NCBI GenBank assembly: GCA_963682175.1
Contig: OY821772.1
Span: 52,970,925 to 53,034,924 of the forward strand
Reading direction: 5' to 3'
Source of the DNA: Triglochin maritima
Taxonomy: Eukaryota; Streptophyta; Magnoliopsida; Alismatales; Juncaginaceae
Length of the DNA stretch: 64,000 nucleotides
Of this stretch, positions 11,821 through 23,383 are shown piece by piece (position 1 is the first letter of the stretch; the number at the start of each line of letters is the position of its first letter). The position numbers were made by a program, and so were the translations under genes. The notes below the pieces were generated by a model. That model was not told the origin of the DNA. It ran no database searches and was given only the letters and a program-made list of their open reading frames with translations.

Positions 11821-12057
11821 GGTTGGGTGAAAAAACCCTGGAGCCCCGCAACTGTATGAAAGTTGTGGTTGGGTGAAAAAGCCCTGAATCCCAGCTTGGA
11901 AATAGGTGTGGTACGGTGGTTGGGTGAAAAAACCCTGGAGCCCCGTAATGGTGTGAGAGCTGCGGTTGGGTAAAAGAGCCCAGGAGCCCAGCTAGTTTGT
12001 GCGGGGTTGGGTGAAAAAGCCCCTAGAGTTCCGTAGTGCGTTCAGGTTGGGTGAAAG
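11821..12057. repeat. Irregular minisatellite, GGTTGGGTGAAAAA units
   Basis: Six copies of GGTTGGGTGAAAA or close variants start at 11821, 11867, 11918, 11964, 12005 and 12045, spaced 40-51 bp. Most are followed by CCCTGGAGCCC-like sequence. The last copy runs directly into the start of the copia-A LTR at 12058. Confidence 0.75.
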
Positions 12058-12547
12058 TGAAGGGAATGTGTTTTAATAGTTTTACTTTTAAATGTCAATT
12101 ATTATGAATTGAATGAGAAATCATTTTGTTCCTTGTTTATGTTATTCGTCTTTTAGAAGTGTTAAGGAAGAGGCTCTTGGTCCTTAACCGTAAAGCTCTA
12201 AAAGATATTGGTTTACATAAAACAAAAGATACTCGCAATCATGGTAATTAACATGAGACATTAATTATCGAGTTAAGATTGTCGTGTCGGTCATAGATCA
12301 TTGTAGTTCTACAAGTGAGTGACGACACGGGTATGCAAAATAGGAAAATATTACTTTTGTACACTGAATTGACCTAATAAGTAAAATATTATAGAAATGT
12401 GTTTCTGTGTCATTAATATTTTACTATGTCTTTGGTCCTTTGATATGAGACTTATATCTGATCACTTAAGGAATACTTAATTAGATTAGTGTCTTGAACT
12501 ATCGATAAGTGTAGTGTAAAGGCATTAGTTGGTTAAGTACACGAAAT

Positions 12548-12706
12548 CCTACACCAACCACACGCCTAATCGGTCCTTGGGTGGAGCGGATGACGATCAC
12601 CCTCACCCCATCTACACACCTTTCTATTCCTTTTGTTTAGACTTCTTCAGTTTTTTTTCTCTGACTGCAAAAAGGGTACATATAATTCTCAAGAAAGGGG
12701 AAATTA
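12548..12706. repeat. Dispersed repeat block, also at 48674-48982
   Basis: Begins ACCACACGCCTAATCGGTCC and ends AATTCTCAAGAAAGGGGAAA. The same start, the segment GTTTAGACTTCTTCAG and the same end occur at 48674-48982, where the copy is longer and carries two extra GGTGATGCATCACCCC segments. It interrupts the LTR here. I see no terminal inverted repeats, coding sequence or pol III boxes, so the class is unknown. Confidence 0.7.
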
Positions 12707-13452
12707 TCTGGAGTGTCTGGACAATCGGGTTCGGTTAACCGAGTGTGCACGATCAACCGAGTGTGCACGGTCAACCGAGAAGTAGTATTTTCGGTAGACT
12801 GAAGGTGACACGGTCATCCGATGACTATGTCCCAGGAGCGATTCTAGTGGGTCAACGGTAGACCGAGTAAAAGACGTGGTTCGTCCGAATTCTTCCATAG
12901 AATTTTTCTCATACGGATTCGGTCGACCGTCTAGCTCACGGTGCACGGAACACGTGTTATAACTGAATGGTTCCGTTGACCGAATAATTCTCGGTCCACC
13001 GAACAAGAACGATTTTGTCTGAATTATTAAGACATTAATTAAATCATGTGTGGATTAATTCCAGATTCAATTAAAACGTTTTTTGTGGGTGCTTATGTGG
13101 AAATTAGAGATTAATTTTAGGAGAGAATAAACAAGAGATCATGGCTAAAGAATAACTCTTGATAAGGATGTTTTGAGAGACTATAAAAGGACATCTACTC
13201 CTACTTGTTTAACACTAATGCAAAAAAATTCTCTCATTAATCTCTCCCTAATCACCACGAAAATCTCTTAGTAAATTTAAGTTTTAGAGATAAGAATCTC
13301 AGGAGCTTAAAGATGGGTTATTAGCTAGATTCTAAACCTTGTTAGAGATTGATTGACTAACTTCTTTCTCTCTAATCTTGTTTAGAGTTTGGTGAAGAGT
13401 CAGAGGTAAATCCGTGGACGATTCAACGGGCAACGCGACTCCGAATCTTCAA

Positions 13453-13788
13453 AAAGGTTTTAGAGAATCTTTAGGTATGATTCTACCTTTGTGATTTATT
13501 TTAATAAACGTAGGATTGCATGTTATTAGAATAATTACAAAACTATGTACATAGAAATTGTTGAAAATATGAAAACGATCTTGTATGTTGTATTAAATTT
13601 TTAAAAATATATACATAACACGAAATCTTTTAGGTTTTAGAGAACATAATTTAGTTTAATAAATGTAGGGTTGCATGTTATTAGAATAAATACAAAGTAA
13701 TGTATATAGAAATTGTTGAAAATATAAAAATCGATCTTATACGTTGTATTAAAAAATATATACATATACAAGGACATGAAATCTTACA
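13453..13788. repeat. 155-bp tandem duplication of the LTR 3' end
   Basis: The stretch with TTGCATGTTATTAGAATA occurs at 13516 and again at 13671, a spacing of 155. Both copies run on through GAAATTGTTGAAAATAT to the LTR end-like motif CGAAATCTT or TGAAATCTT. The second copy carries the actual LTR terminus. Confidence 0.75.
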
Positions 13789-13950
13789 CCATTTTCATTT
13801 CATCACACAAATAGCATCACAACTACACCTTCAAACACATTCTGCAACACCGAAGTAAACAATTGACTAACTAGTGCAGTCACTGCATGCTACAAACATC
13901 TTTTTTGGGGGGTGGGGGCGATCTGAAATATTGTTTTTTGGGCGTTGATT

Positions 13951-16900
13951 TCAATCACATCTTGCACGACCGAGAGATGTGAGTTTGTTGATGTCATCAT
14001 CTCTTTTCCTCTTGGAGAGGGTGGAGATGACTTTGGCGGAGGCCACTTTCTTTGCCAACACCGCCCACTTCCCCATTTCGCCTCTCTTCTCCGTTCCTGA
14101 CCTCTCCTTGAAACGACTGCGACATCACATTACACAATCAACATCACATTACCATTCACTAAATTCAGAAATCAGTACTCTTGTGATCAATCAAAAGCCT
14201 TTTGTACAGGATCGATGGATTATTGCATCTTAACGTCTTTCAACAATAAAAAAAATCATGAGCGTGCTTAATTTTAGATTAGTCAAGTTCAAGGATTAAT
14301 TTCATTTCAAAGAAGTTAGTTAAAGAAAAGTAAGTATTACCAACTAAGGCTAGCTCGGGTGCGAATTTTTTTGTCTTGAGCTAGTTAAGATTAGAGATCA
14401 AATACCAACAACAAAGGAATCAAATACTAGCAATATCTTTCTAACGCTTCCGAGGTTAGAATTCAAAATTACGGTGGAAATAATAAAGCAGATAAAATAA
14501 AATAAACAAGTCAATATTTTAGAGACCGAATTCATTACAAAGAACTCTGTTCTAATTTTCCGAAATTCTTAGAAATTGACCCTTATAATGTTGAGTTTTT
14601 TATAATGATCTCGGCATCCTTAAATCAAGTTCTTAATTAGCACCAAAAGCCCGGGCCCTGTCCCCTCCCTCACTGAGGGAAATTGATGAAGTCTTGGAGC
14701 TCGATATTGTTTTCCTAATGAAATTTGTTGCATTCACGACGTGGCAGAGGCAGAGATAATCGTGTAAGAGAAACATATTTTTACAATTCATCAAAACAAA
14801 AATAAAAATCTAATTAATAGATGTCATGAATTGAAATTTAGCCGAACCAAACAATACGTGATATTAAATAATAATAGTAATAATACAATATAAAAAGTTA
14901 AGAGGACTTACGAGCAAAGCGGGACTCTGCATGTGTGAATGGCGGTGTCACAGATAGAGGAGTGGAGGCGGAGGAGTTGCCACATCCTACTGCACCGGAC
15001 ACAACTCAACCCCTCCTTCTTCCTCCCGCACGTGGCAAAGTGTTTGATTGACTCCTGCAAATTCTCACACGTGCGCCCCCACTGGCACGGCCCACCTCGT
15101 GTTGTTGTTGTCGTCGTCTGGTCTCTGGGACCCACCGATGTGCACCCCTCCGTGCAGATGTGGAGGAGACACTCCATCGCCTCGCTTAGGTCCGTGTACA
15201 CTTCTTGCTCTTTCTTCATTCTTTTCCTGCGCTTCTCCCTCTGCATTTTTAATTGAACACCCATTTTTATCATCATTAATTAAATCATTACAACTACATT
15301 ATATTTCGTTCAGACTAACTAACATATTAATTGTTGATTGGTACTCGGGTTTTTTAGTTTAAGGTAATAATTTAATATTAGAATTCGGAAGTCAAAAGTT
15401 CGTAAAGGCAAAATTAATTGAACTCGTAGATTTTGGGAGAAATCTGCAATTTACGCTATTAGTTGCAATGAAATAAGAAGTTTTTGAAATGATAACACTA
15501 TTAGTGCCCAGCTTTCTTAAACCACACGCACGTATTAAAATGTTTTAAGTATTCATTCAATCAGGTATGGATGGAAAATTTTGGTAGAGGTACGTGTTAA
15601 AGAAATTAAAAATGTCATTGACTTTGCAAGTCGGGGCTACACATATATTCCTCGGCGTTGCTTATAAGTTGCTTCCACGAATCATCATCAGAATAGAAAC
15701 TTGTTTGGAAAGCTAAATTACTATCTGAGTAAACTAGGAATCTGTCAAGCGCTACGATTTCTATCAACAATATGGGTACTTTGCAAATTGGTCCTTAAAT
15801 TAGATGGATTTTACTAATCAACTCTCAAGTTGTTAATTTAATAGGAACAAAATCATGATCAAGGTGATGGTTAACATCGTTATACATTTTCGGCCTCCTG
15901 AAGGAACTGAAGCACCTCAAGCTCAAGCCAGGGGTCATTCTCCTGAACGAAACTCCACCCCTCCGTCTTGACCACCAACTTGTACTCTTTCTTAATCAGG
16001 TTCATACACCGGACACGGAGCCTCGGCACGTCGCATTGGCGGGCCAACTGGAGGACGTCGACGATGTTGTCGATCGTCAGGGTGGCCACTAGACCAGTTG
16101 TTACTGATCTCTTGAGCCACGGCACGCGCATCGCGTGGGACAACACTAGGAGGTGGACCCCGAACCTCTCCATCTCAACCTCCAAAGGTGACCTACAACG
16201 ACAAAAAAACAATTATTTTATTGAGATCTCGTTTTTTTCTTTTATTAGGGCTAATTTAGTTAGAAAAATCTTTTGTGGGGTATTTTTCATTCGGAAAGCA
16301 AGGGAAGGAGACATTGGATATTGCCTACCCCGAGTACTAACCTCGCCGTCCAGAATTATTTGGACCATCTTTATTAGTTGAAATTCATAACAAATAAATT
16401 CCAGCCACTGACCTGGAGGTGTAGAGGCAGCGGAGGAAGACGGCGACGGCGTCGGAGGGGACGCCGAGGATTGGGACGGCGTTGCCTCGCCTCCTCGGCT
16501 TGTCGAGTATTATGTTCTCCAGCACCGGTGACACCGAGGCCTGAAGGTCAAAACGACTTCAGAAATCTAACTAACTAACTAACTAACTAACAGACCATCG
16601 TTAATTGGCAAATTAAAACAAGATCTGAAACTTCAAAAAACGTATTCGGAACAACAGGCTAGGATTGAAAACCACAAATTAAACTTAAAATCTAAAAATT
16701 AACTCGATCCAATTAACTTCAGAATCAGAAAAACACAAAAAAAACGAGACCTGAAACTTAAAATTCATCACGGAAAGCAAATCGGCACCACTAAACCTTA
16801 CATAAACTTGATATCCAGAATTAAACTCGATTGATGAACGTCTGAAACATCAAATTCATCACGGAATTAAATCTCCATCAACAAATCCTTGAAAATTAAC

Positions 16901-17072
16901 TTCAAATCCGAACAAAAAACCCAAATTAATCCTTCCTCTGTCTCTTACGTACCAGAACGCTAGAGTGGACGGGGAAACTCTTGCCCCCGGAGGTAACGAC
17001 GTTCAGATCCGATGCCGGAATCGTCCGCCACGGCTCCTCGTCGGAGAAACCTCCACTTACGACATTGTCCAT
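13951..17072 (-). CDS. BT1: BTB/POZ and TAZ domain protein (BT1/BT2 type), five coding exons
   Basis: This minus-strand model joins five exons: 17072-16953, 16540-16413, 16192-15886, 15240-14912 and 14116-13951. All have GT donors and AG acceptors and consistent phases. It gives 1050 bases and 349 residues, normal for the family. Residues 1-40 contain GGKSFPVHSSVL and residues 41-83 contain ASVSPVLENII and ILGVPSDAV, together forming the BTB/POZ fold. Residues 83-185 include FGVHLLVLSH, VDVLQLARQCDVPRL and KTEGWSFVQENDPWLE. Residues 186-295 form the TAZ zinc finger (HICTEGCTSVGP, IKHFATC, CVRCSRMWQLLRLHS, CRVPLC). The basic tail (KWAVLAKKVASAKVIS) corresponds to the family's calmodulin-binding end. 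By family knowledge these plant nuclear/cytosolic proteins are CUL3 adaptor-like scaffolds that bind BET proteins and calmodulin and act in nitrate, sugar, hormone and gametophyte development. BT1 versus BT2 is not resolved. An upstream in-frame ATG (17129) is rejected because it overlaps the promoter region near the TATA box. No lesions were seen. Confidence 0.88.
16567..16590. repeat. (CTAA)6 microsatellite in BTB-TAZ intron 1
   Basis: Six uninterrupted CTAA units, about 27 bases upstream of the exon 2 acceptor in genomic terms (on the intron side). Confidence 0.9.
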
Positions 17073-17130
17073 TTTCTCCTCGACTTTGGGTTTGGTTGTG
17101 TGCGTGTTTGTTGAGTCTGTATTCAACATT

Positions 17131-17138
17131 TATTTATA
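17131..17138 (-). promoter_or_regulatory. TATA box of the BTB-TAZ gene
   Basis: TATAAATA on the minus strand, 59 bases upstream of the chosen ATG at 17072. Transcription would be expected to start about 25-35 bases downstream (near 17105), which excludes the in-frame ATG at 17129 as a start. This is positional inference. Confidence 0.6.
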
Positions 17139-18548
17139 GAATCGTCTGCCAGGAAAGAGATAATTAATATTCTTTTCCCTTCTTAAAAGATATAATCTTA
17201 ATTTTTTCTTCCTGTCACATCAATTTTTCACTTCACCATTTTTATTCATATATTTTTTCTTTTATCTTCTCATGATCTTTATAATAAAAAATATTATCAA
17301 ATAAACTATTCCATTTCCTTCATCTATTTTTTTACATTTTATAAATAAATCAAAAAATAATATATTATCACTTATGTAAGGTGTAATACGAGAATATAAC
17401 ATTTCAAGTTTGGTAATTATTCCGTTTAAAATAACAATCGAAAATCTAGTTTTTTGAAACTACAAAATTCATATAACAACACGGGTGTCTATCCGTAAAG
17501 AAATTGAAGAGATAAAAATTATGATGATTTTTTAAACTTATATTACTATTATTTTTCAAGATATTTTCATTTTAAGACAATACAATTATTTCACTTTATT
17601 TTATTCAATCCAAAATATAAATGGCTGATGGCTCCATCACTATTAAAATAATAATAAAATAACAAAAACAAAATCACACCATCCGCGTTTATGGACGCGC
17701 GGATCGTGTGGATGTTGCACCCAAAAAATCTTTGTTTATTCACGATCGTTTTCTGGTCCCGTTAAACACGTAGAAGTGATGGGTTCCAGGTCAGCTGGTG
17801 ACTCACAACTACGTAATAAAACCAAAAAACTTAAATAAAATCAAACGATGTGTTTTTTTTTCTCTTTTTTATTTTATTTTGAAAAACCAAACAACGTACA
17901 TCTTTTGAATTTTAAAAGAATTAAGTGGAATATAAAATGGGATCGATTAAATTGTTGTCGTTGACATGTTGTGTTTCCCGTTTTGGACGCTACGATGCGC
18001 TGACGTATTGTCTTGTTGGAGAAATTGGTTTCGTATTTCTGACTGCATTATCAAACGTGGAATGTTTTGATTAAACGATTCGAGTCGAGCGAAATTTTGA
18101 ATCATAAGTATTAATTTATGTTATTATTAAATATAAAAAATAATTATAAATAAAATAATAAAAAAATTGAACGAGCTATCCAATCGAACTTCAATTTTTT
18201 TAGTTCAAGTAGTTCGTTTACCGAATTAAATTTGAAGATTTTTTTTATTTTTCATTAAAAAAATTAATTTTCAAGTTAAACTAGAGTCGAACGTTTTTTA
18301 AGTCGATTTTGAGTCGAACTATCAAGTCAAGTCAAAATTGATAATCCTAATCCCACTTAACTGTTTTAAGTTTTTTTTGTAAAGGAAACAGATCAAACGA
18401 ATTTCCCACTTTTAGTAAAAGTTTTAATTTGATTGTAGGTGTTGTCTCTAACTAAATGTTGTAAAATCTTCGCACACTGAAATATACATCGGATATTGTT
18501 TTTCTGTAAATTTGTATCACTCATTAAAACGTGAAGTTGTGTGATGTT
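17139..18548. other. Upstream region of the BTB-TAZ gene, no gene recognised
   Basis: AT-rich, with poly-T/CT stretches near 17200-17350 that are typical of plant 5' flanks. TTCGAGTCGAGCG-like sequence near 18080 and GAGTCGAA copies to 18330 are reminiscent of common dispersed repeats, but no ends could be defined. Confidence 0.45.
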
Positions 18549-19042
18549 TAGGGGCGTAAGCGGGGTGAGTTTTTGCCCCACTGCTACCCGCCCCGCTTAA
18601 GTGAGGGAGTAGGCGGGGCGGGGTCAAAAAAATCCGCTACCCGCCCCGTGTAAGGGTGGACTAGTTATGCGGGGCGGGTTTGGCGGGTTTTTCTTTGATT
18701 AAAGCTAAATACAAAAATTAATTCATTTTCTTTAACATTATCCATTTTAATCAAAGTTAGATACAAAAAATCAAGAAAAAAAATCAATCAATGTATGTTT
18801 TTAAAACTATATACAAAAAAATCAAAGCTAAATACAAACAAAATCAAAACAAAATACAAAAAATCAAACAAAATACAAGGCATATGCGGATTGCGGGTTA
18901 TGCGGGTTGCGAGGAAACCACAACCCGTCCTGCTTATTATGCGGGTAGCGGGTTGGCGGGTAACATATTTTATCCGCAACCCGTGTTAGGTGAGGCATGA
19001 TGGGGCAGGTTGCGGGTAAAATCCTATTTATTTACAGCACAA
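18549..19042. mobile_element. hAT-like element with GCGGGT subterminal repeats
   Basis: Starts TAGGGGCGTAAGCGGGG; the right end, read inward, is TTGTGCTGTAAATAAATAGG. The possible 8-bp duplications are GTGATGTT (18541-18548) and CTGATGTT (19043-19050), matching at seven of eight positions. Both sides carry many copies of GCGGGT or ACCCGC close to the ends, typical of subterminal transposase-binding repeats in hAT elements, and the centre is A-rich and non-coding. It is 494 bp and non-autonomous. Confidence 0.6.
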
Positions 19043-19314
19043 CTGATGTTGCATTTTTTTGTTTTTATTGGAAATTTTGTTAGGAGAAACTATCACATAA
19101 AAATCAACACATAAAACCACACTAGACTTGCAGGAGCAAAACAACATATTCATTATGTTTGGTTGCCTAAGTCGGCCACTTAATGGAAGGTGTCGTTTTC
19201 AATGATAGTAGCATTGTTGGTATGCCTTTTGCCGCATATGATTGCCTAGTTGTTAGCTTGAGCCTACTTATTTTGATTATTATGGGTTGGTTGGGGGCAA
19301 CAGTTTTTGGCGTG

Positions 19315-19545
19315 CGACGTCTTAAATGGGGGTGTTTGAGATAATTTTTCTTTTAGTAGTTGTGATTTACTCAAATTACATCTGACGAAAAGCAACTTAA
19401 ATGGGGGCCTCTGAGATAATTTTGTTATAAGTAGTTGCGATTTACTCAAATTGCATTTGATGAAAAACATCTTAAATAGGGGTGTCTGAGGTAAATTTGT
19501 TATAAGTAGTTGCAATTTTACTCAAATTGCCTCTGACGAAAAGTT
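19315..19545. repeat. 75-bp tandem repeat, three copies
   Basis: Units begin CTTAAATGGGGGTGTTTGAG, with starts at 19321, 19396 and 19471 (exact 75-bp period). Each continues through TAGTAGTTG or AAGTAGTTG and ATTTACTCAAATT to a TGACGAAAA-like end. Because 75 is a multiple of three, the minus strand stays open through the array; I regard that as composition, not a gene. Confidence 0.85.
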
Positions 19546-21360
19546 GTCGGCTAGTTTCTTCGCTCTTATATAAAATCCAAATACCAGAAATTACATGTTT
19601 GATCATTAAAACCCATTTAAGTATATTCACGTGCTTTTAGGTGACTTTGCCAACTATACAAACACGAGATCGCAAAAGTTGGTTGTGTCAAAAAAAACCT
19701 ATGCATGTTTGGCTTTTAGACGAACAACGGTGAGATACAATTACAAAATCTCAACACATCTACTTTTGGAGTGGACTTGCAATTTCTCCTACAAAAATGG
19801 ATTATTATTTACGAAGGAATACAAGAAGAATGTCTTACCTTCCCCTGATCTTGAATGGAGATCACATTGCGTCCGCGAATTATCTTCAAAGTTGCCACAC
19901 CAAGGACTTGGAGACGACAAATACACTTTCGTGTGTTGTGATGTAAGCAATGACGTGGAAATTTAATATTTTTTGTTGGTACACTTAGAGCACCCTTAGA
20001 GTATCATTAAAGGCACCCGGGAACGTGAATGATGCTCTTAGATGAACTTTGGACGTGGCGAGAAGTTGCCGTTGATGAATTCTAGTAGGCACCTGCTGAC
20101 GAGGCTACATGTTGGGATGGCTATCGGGGCAAATTGCACATTATCAGCATTCACTTTTCTATTTCGATTCCAAAACTGGCAAATATATCGACTTTTCCGA
20201 GAGTTTGGTATTCGTATCGATTTACTCATACAACTGATACGAAATGAGATTTACCTCAAATACATTCAAGTTGTACAACAACTATTTTGAGATTCTGGTT
20301 GGAATGAGTAGTAAAAATGTTAAAATCAACTATTAATTTGTTGTTTATCCTAAGGAAATCTAGTCTTTATCTAAAATTAGAAAATGTGAATAAACCACGT
20401 TTATCATTTGTATCATAAAACTTCTGTTTACATGGATTATCAAAAGTGGTTTCCAAACAAATTCTTTGGACTAAGTTAGGATCAACCTTAATTGCGTAGA
20501 TTAATTTTATATCCAACATATGGATAAGATTGTGTGAATTTAAACTCATATCGCCGTAACCAAAACAATTTAGCTTGATTTTCTATAGAGTTATATAATT
20601 CTAACCAAAATCAATATATGTTTGGCTTCCCAATTTTATTGATTTCTTAATAGCAAACTGGAAGAAAACATATAAAGGACTTACAAGTCACTTCTAACAT
20701 CGCGCCCTTTTCATGTCGATATACAAAAGAAATTATGGTACCATATTGCAACTTAACTGCACAATAGTCCCAACTTAAAAGAAGCCATACACAAGGATAT
20801 TAATAATGATAAATTCATCTAACGTTTATTAACACAATAATATCAAGGTATCATCCTAAGTTTATGTCTGCACATCACATCAAAATCCTATATACGAGGT
20901 GTGCACTTACAAGTTTGGACCCACAACTAAAATTAAATAATACACAACTTGTAATGTGATCCATGCTTGTTGTTGTGATCTACGAGTTGAAATTATCTAA
21001 ACTCTAGTTTTTTAACTGCTTGCTTATGTGGAATGAAAGAACTTGATTTAGTTAATTACGAGTTGAAATTACATCATTCTCACTTTCTTTAATTTTATCA
21101 GTATAAATTAATACTCTGTACGTTGATTGGATGGGACAGTCGAGATTTGATGACGTGGGAAGACACTCTAATGTGATGGGCCAAGAAGAGTATGTAACCA
21201 ATGATGAAGTTGTGATTAGGGTGAATTTCTTGGATTTCAAAATTATTTTGGTTAAGATTTAAGTCTTAACGAAATGGTAGCAGTGGATCGGAAAATTTTA
21301 GAAAATACAACAAGAGGTATTTAATAATTTTTGAAAAAAATATAACGTCTAATATTTTAT
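19546..21360. other. Intergenic DNA, no gene recognised
   Basis: AT-rich. Open frames at 19631-19966 and 20042-20290 show no conserved domain. A short minus-strand stretch near 20040-20100 reads INGNFSPRPKF, faintly like the DUF7733 segment NGNFSPPIRAF, but the flanks do not support homology. Confidence 0.45.
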
Positions 21361-21562
21361 TAATGTATATATAAGGGAATTTATCCAAAAAATTTGGTTG
21401 GAGCGTATTTTAGATATTTCGGAATGTTAAATATTTAAGAGATCAAACCTTATGGTTTAACTTTAATATATATAAGGAAATTGATCCAATTTTTTTGGTT
21501 GGAGTGTATTTTAGCTATTTCGGAATGTTAAACATTTAAGAGACCAAACCTTATCATTATCA
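21361..21562. repeat. About 101-bp direct tandem duplication
   Basis: The segment containing GGTTGGAGCGTATTTTAG, ATTTCGGAATGTTAAA and TTAAGAGATCAAACCTTAT occurs at 21396 and, slightly changed, at 21497. This is a two-copy tandem repeat with a 101-bp period. Confidence 0.8.
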
Positions 21563-22411
21563 TTAAGATACCTAAATTTAGAATTTCATTTTGGTATATC
21601 ATGAATTCCAAAGTATCACTCATTCCTTTTCCTTTATGAAGACATGGAATAAATTTCTTTATGGGCATACATTGTCTTTTTTGCATATGATATTTTAGGG
21701 CTCCATAGGAGATATTTCATTGCCAATCATTTAGTTGAACTTCACATAAAAAAAATCAGACCATGAATCTATAAGAAATTTTTCGTGGGATGATTTCTCT
21801 TTTGATGTAAATTTTTTGTTTGGTATGTGTCAAATTTCAACTAAAATATCAAAACTAGTACTTGATTAACCCTAATGGGATTAACATTGGGACCAAAATA
21901 TCTTGGGACTTGGGAGATAATTATTGGTGATACGAGGAGATCAAGTGGAAAATCTTTTTTGAAGTCATGTTGAAGTTGAAAGTGATTGGAGTTGAGATGA
22001 TGGGGTGTATCTTTTTTGAGGTTAAGAATTGAGCCACATTAGGTGGTGGTGGGTCAAATGGGGCCACATTAAATATGTTTGTTTCTCAAAATAATTTAGG
22101 CTTACTTATATAGTTATATATATTATCAAGATAAATATACAACTTGAACTTTGTATCCCTTTGTTGACCGGAAAATCAAAATCTTGTGTTCCAAAAAAAA
22201 CAAACTCTTAATTACCTATTTATCCAAACACAAATCCACTCTAAAGTTCAAAATTTGCAAAATGCCAACCAATAATGACCCAAGAATTATAGATTCTTGG
22301 CCTCACATGGTGATTTACACCAACATGTAGTTCCCAAGAAGAAAGGTCATTGCTTCCCAGAAGCTAATTATTTTGTTTTATAGCATTCTTGGCGGGATCG
22401 TCCAACGATCG

Positions 22412-22451
22412 GGTCGACGACCAGGTCACTCCATTGACCTGGTCGTCGACC
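22412..22451. repeat. Perfect 17-bp hairpin with GTCGAC and CCAGGTC
   Basis: The left arm GGTCGACGACCAGGTCA (22412-22428) and the right arm TGACCTGGTCGTCGACC (22435-22451) are perfect complements around a 6-base loop. It lies in otherwise AT-rich DNA. A related hairpin is at 55841-55869. Confidence 0.85.
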
Positions 22452-23378
22452 GTGTGGTACCACTTGGCACAACTCGGTTGGGGTTTTTTTGTTAATTTTT
22501 ATTTTTGTTTTTTTTAAATCAATTTGCACCCTTTTAAAAAAATGTTTTGTAATTGTTTTTATTTTATTTTTAAATTAATTGTTTTAAAAAAATATCCAAG
22601 ATCGGCCCTAAATGATGTAGAGAAGAGAGCGTATTAAAAAGTTGGGTTATTTTATTCAATAAAAAAATTAAAAAATTAAAACAGTTAGAAAACATATTTT
22701 AAAAAAAAGGATTTAAAAAACTGATTTAAAATGATTTAAAAAATACAAAACTTTGTATTTTGGTTTTTTCCAAATAGATTATTAATGTTTTTGGTAAATA
22801 TAAATGATTTTGGAATAAAATAAAAGTTAATAAGGAAATTAATGATGTGGAGGAAAGTGAGTGAGATGACCTAAGTCATGGTTATGAGTTGAATAGTGAG
22901 AGAAAAATATGAGGTTGAGTAATGATGACGTGGTAGGAAGAGAAAATGGATGACCTAGGTCATTGTAGTAGGTGCTTAGGTTGAAAAACCAAGTTGGGAT
23001 TAGTACTAACTCTAAGCCATTTTAACCGTCCTATAGCAGATAAATATTATTAGGAAGTGTGCCACTTTATTGTGTTCCATCACTTCCATGATCAACCTAA
23101 GAGTGAATTTCGTGATGTTAGAACTTCGAAACATTAACGAAGAGTAAGGTACGAACATGAATTCGTATATGGTGTTTTTCTATATTGTGTTGGGTTAATA
23201 ATCTATTTGTGGTTCCTTAACTTAGAAAAACCATAAGTCAACCACAGTTTGTCTTTGCTGTCCATAAAGTTGTTTTTATATACTTGGACGGAATTGATTT
23301 GGTTGATCAATTACACCACACGTTGCTAGAGGAAGGATCGGAATACAGGTTCTCATCTTCCAACTGCTATGAGAAAAT

Positions 23379-23383
<5 letters not shown>

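Larger units (their letters stand above)
10540..12057. other. GC-richer region with CT tract, palindromes and minisatellites
   Basis: Starts with CT-rich microsatellite at 10590-10645, then a GC-richer stretch with several frames open by composition but no recognisable protein. Between about 11020 and 11720 there are six exact copies of GGTCGACCG by eye and many near copies such as GGTCGAACG and GTTCGACCG. Two tandem repeats follow (listed separately). The whole stretch abuts the copia-A LTR at 12058 without a visible polypurine tract, so it is not that element's internal region. It may be the remains of another retrotransposon LTR or leader, but I cannot identify one. Confidence 0.45.
12058..13788 (+). 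mobile_element. Degenerate copia-A LTR, plus orientation
   Basis: Starts TGAAGGGAATGTGTT and follows the LTR at 43384-45432 closely for about 475 bases. It then loses homology at about 12537, where a dispersed repeat block is present, and rejoins the LTR in the palindrome cluster at about 12720. It ends ATGAAATCTTACA. The last part is duplicated. The five flanking bases are GAAAG on the left and CCATT on the right, so no target duplication is visible and no adjoining internal sequence was seen. This is an old solo or rearranged LTR. Only one exact GGTCGACCG remains in its cluster; several sites now read GGTTAACCG or GGTCAACCG. It ends 162 bp beyond the stop codon of the BTB-TAZ gene. Confidence 0.8.

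Noticed and set aside
19631..19966. Plus-strand frame of 111 residues
   Set aside because: No family recognised, and nothing in the context supports a gene.
20038..20100. Minus-strand INGNFSPRPKF resembling the DUF7733 segment
   Set aside because: Only a handful of residues match and the flanking frame has no similarity.
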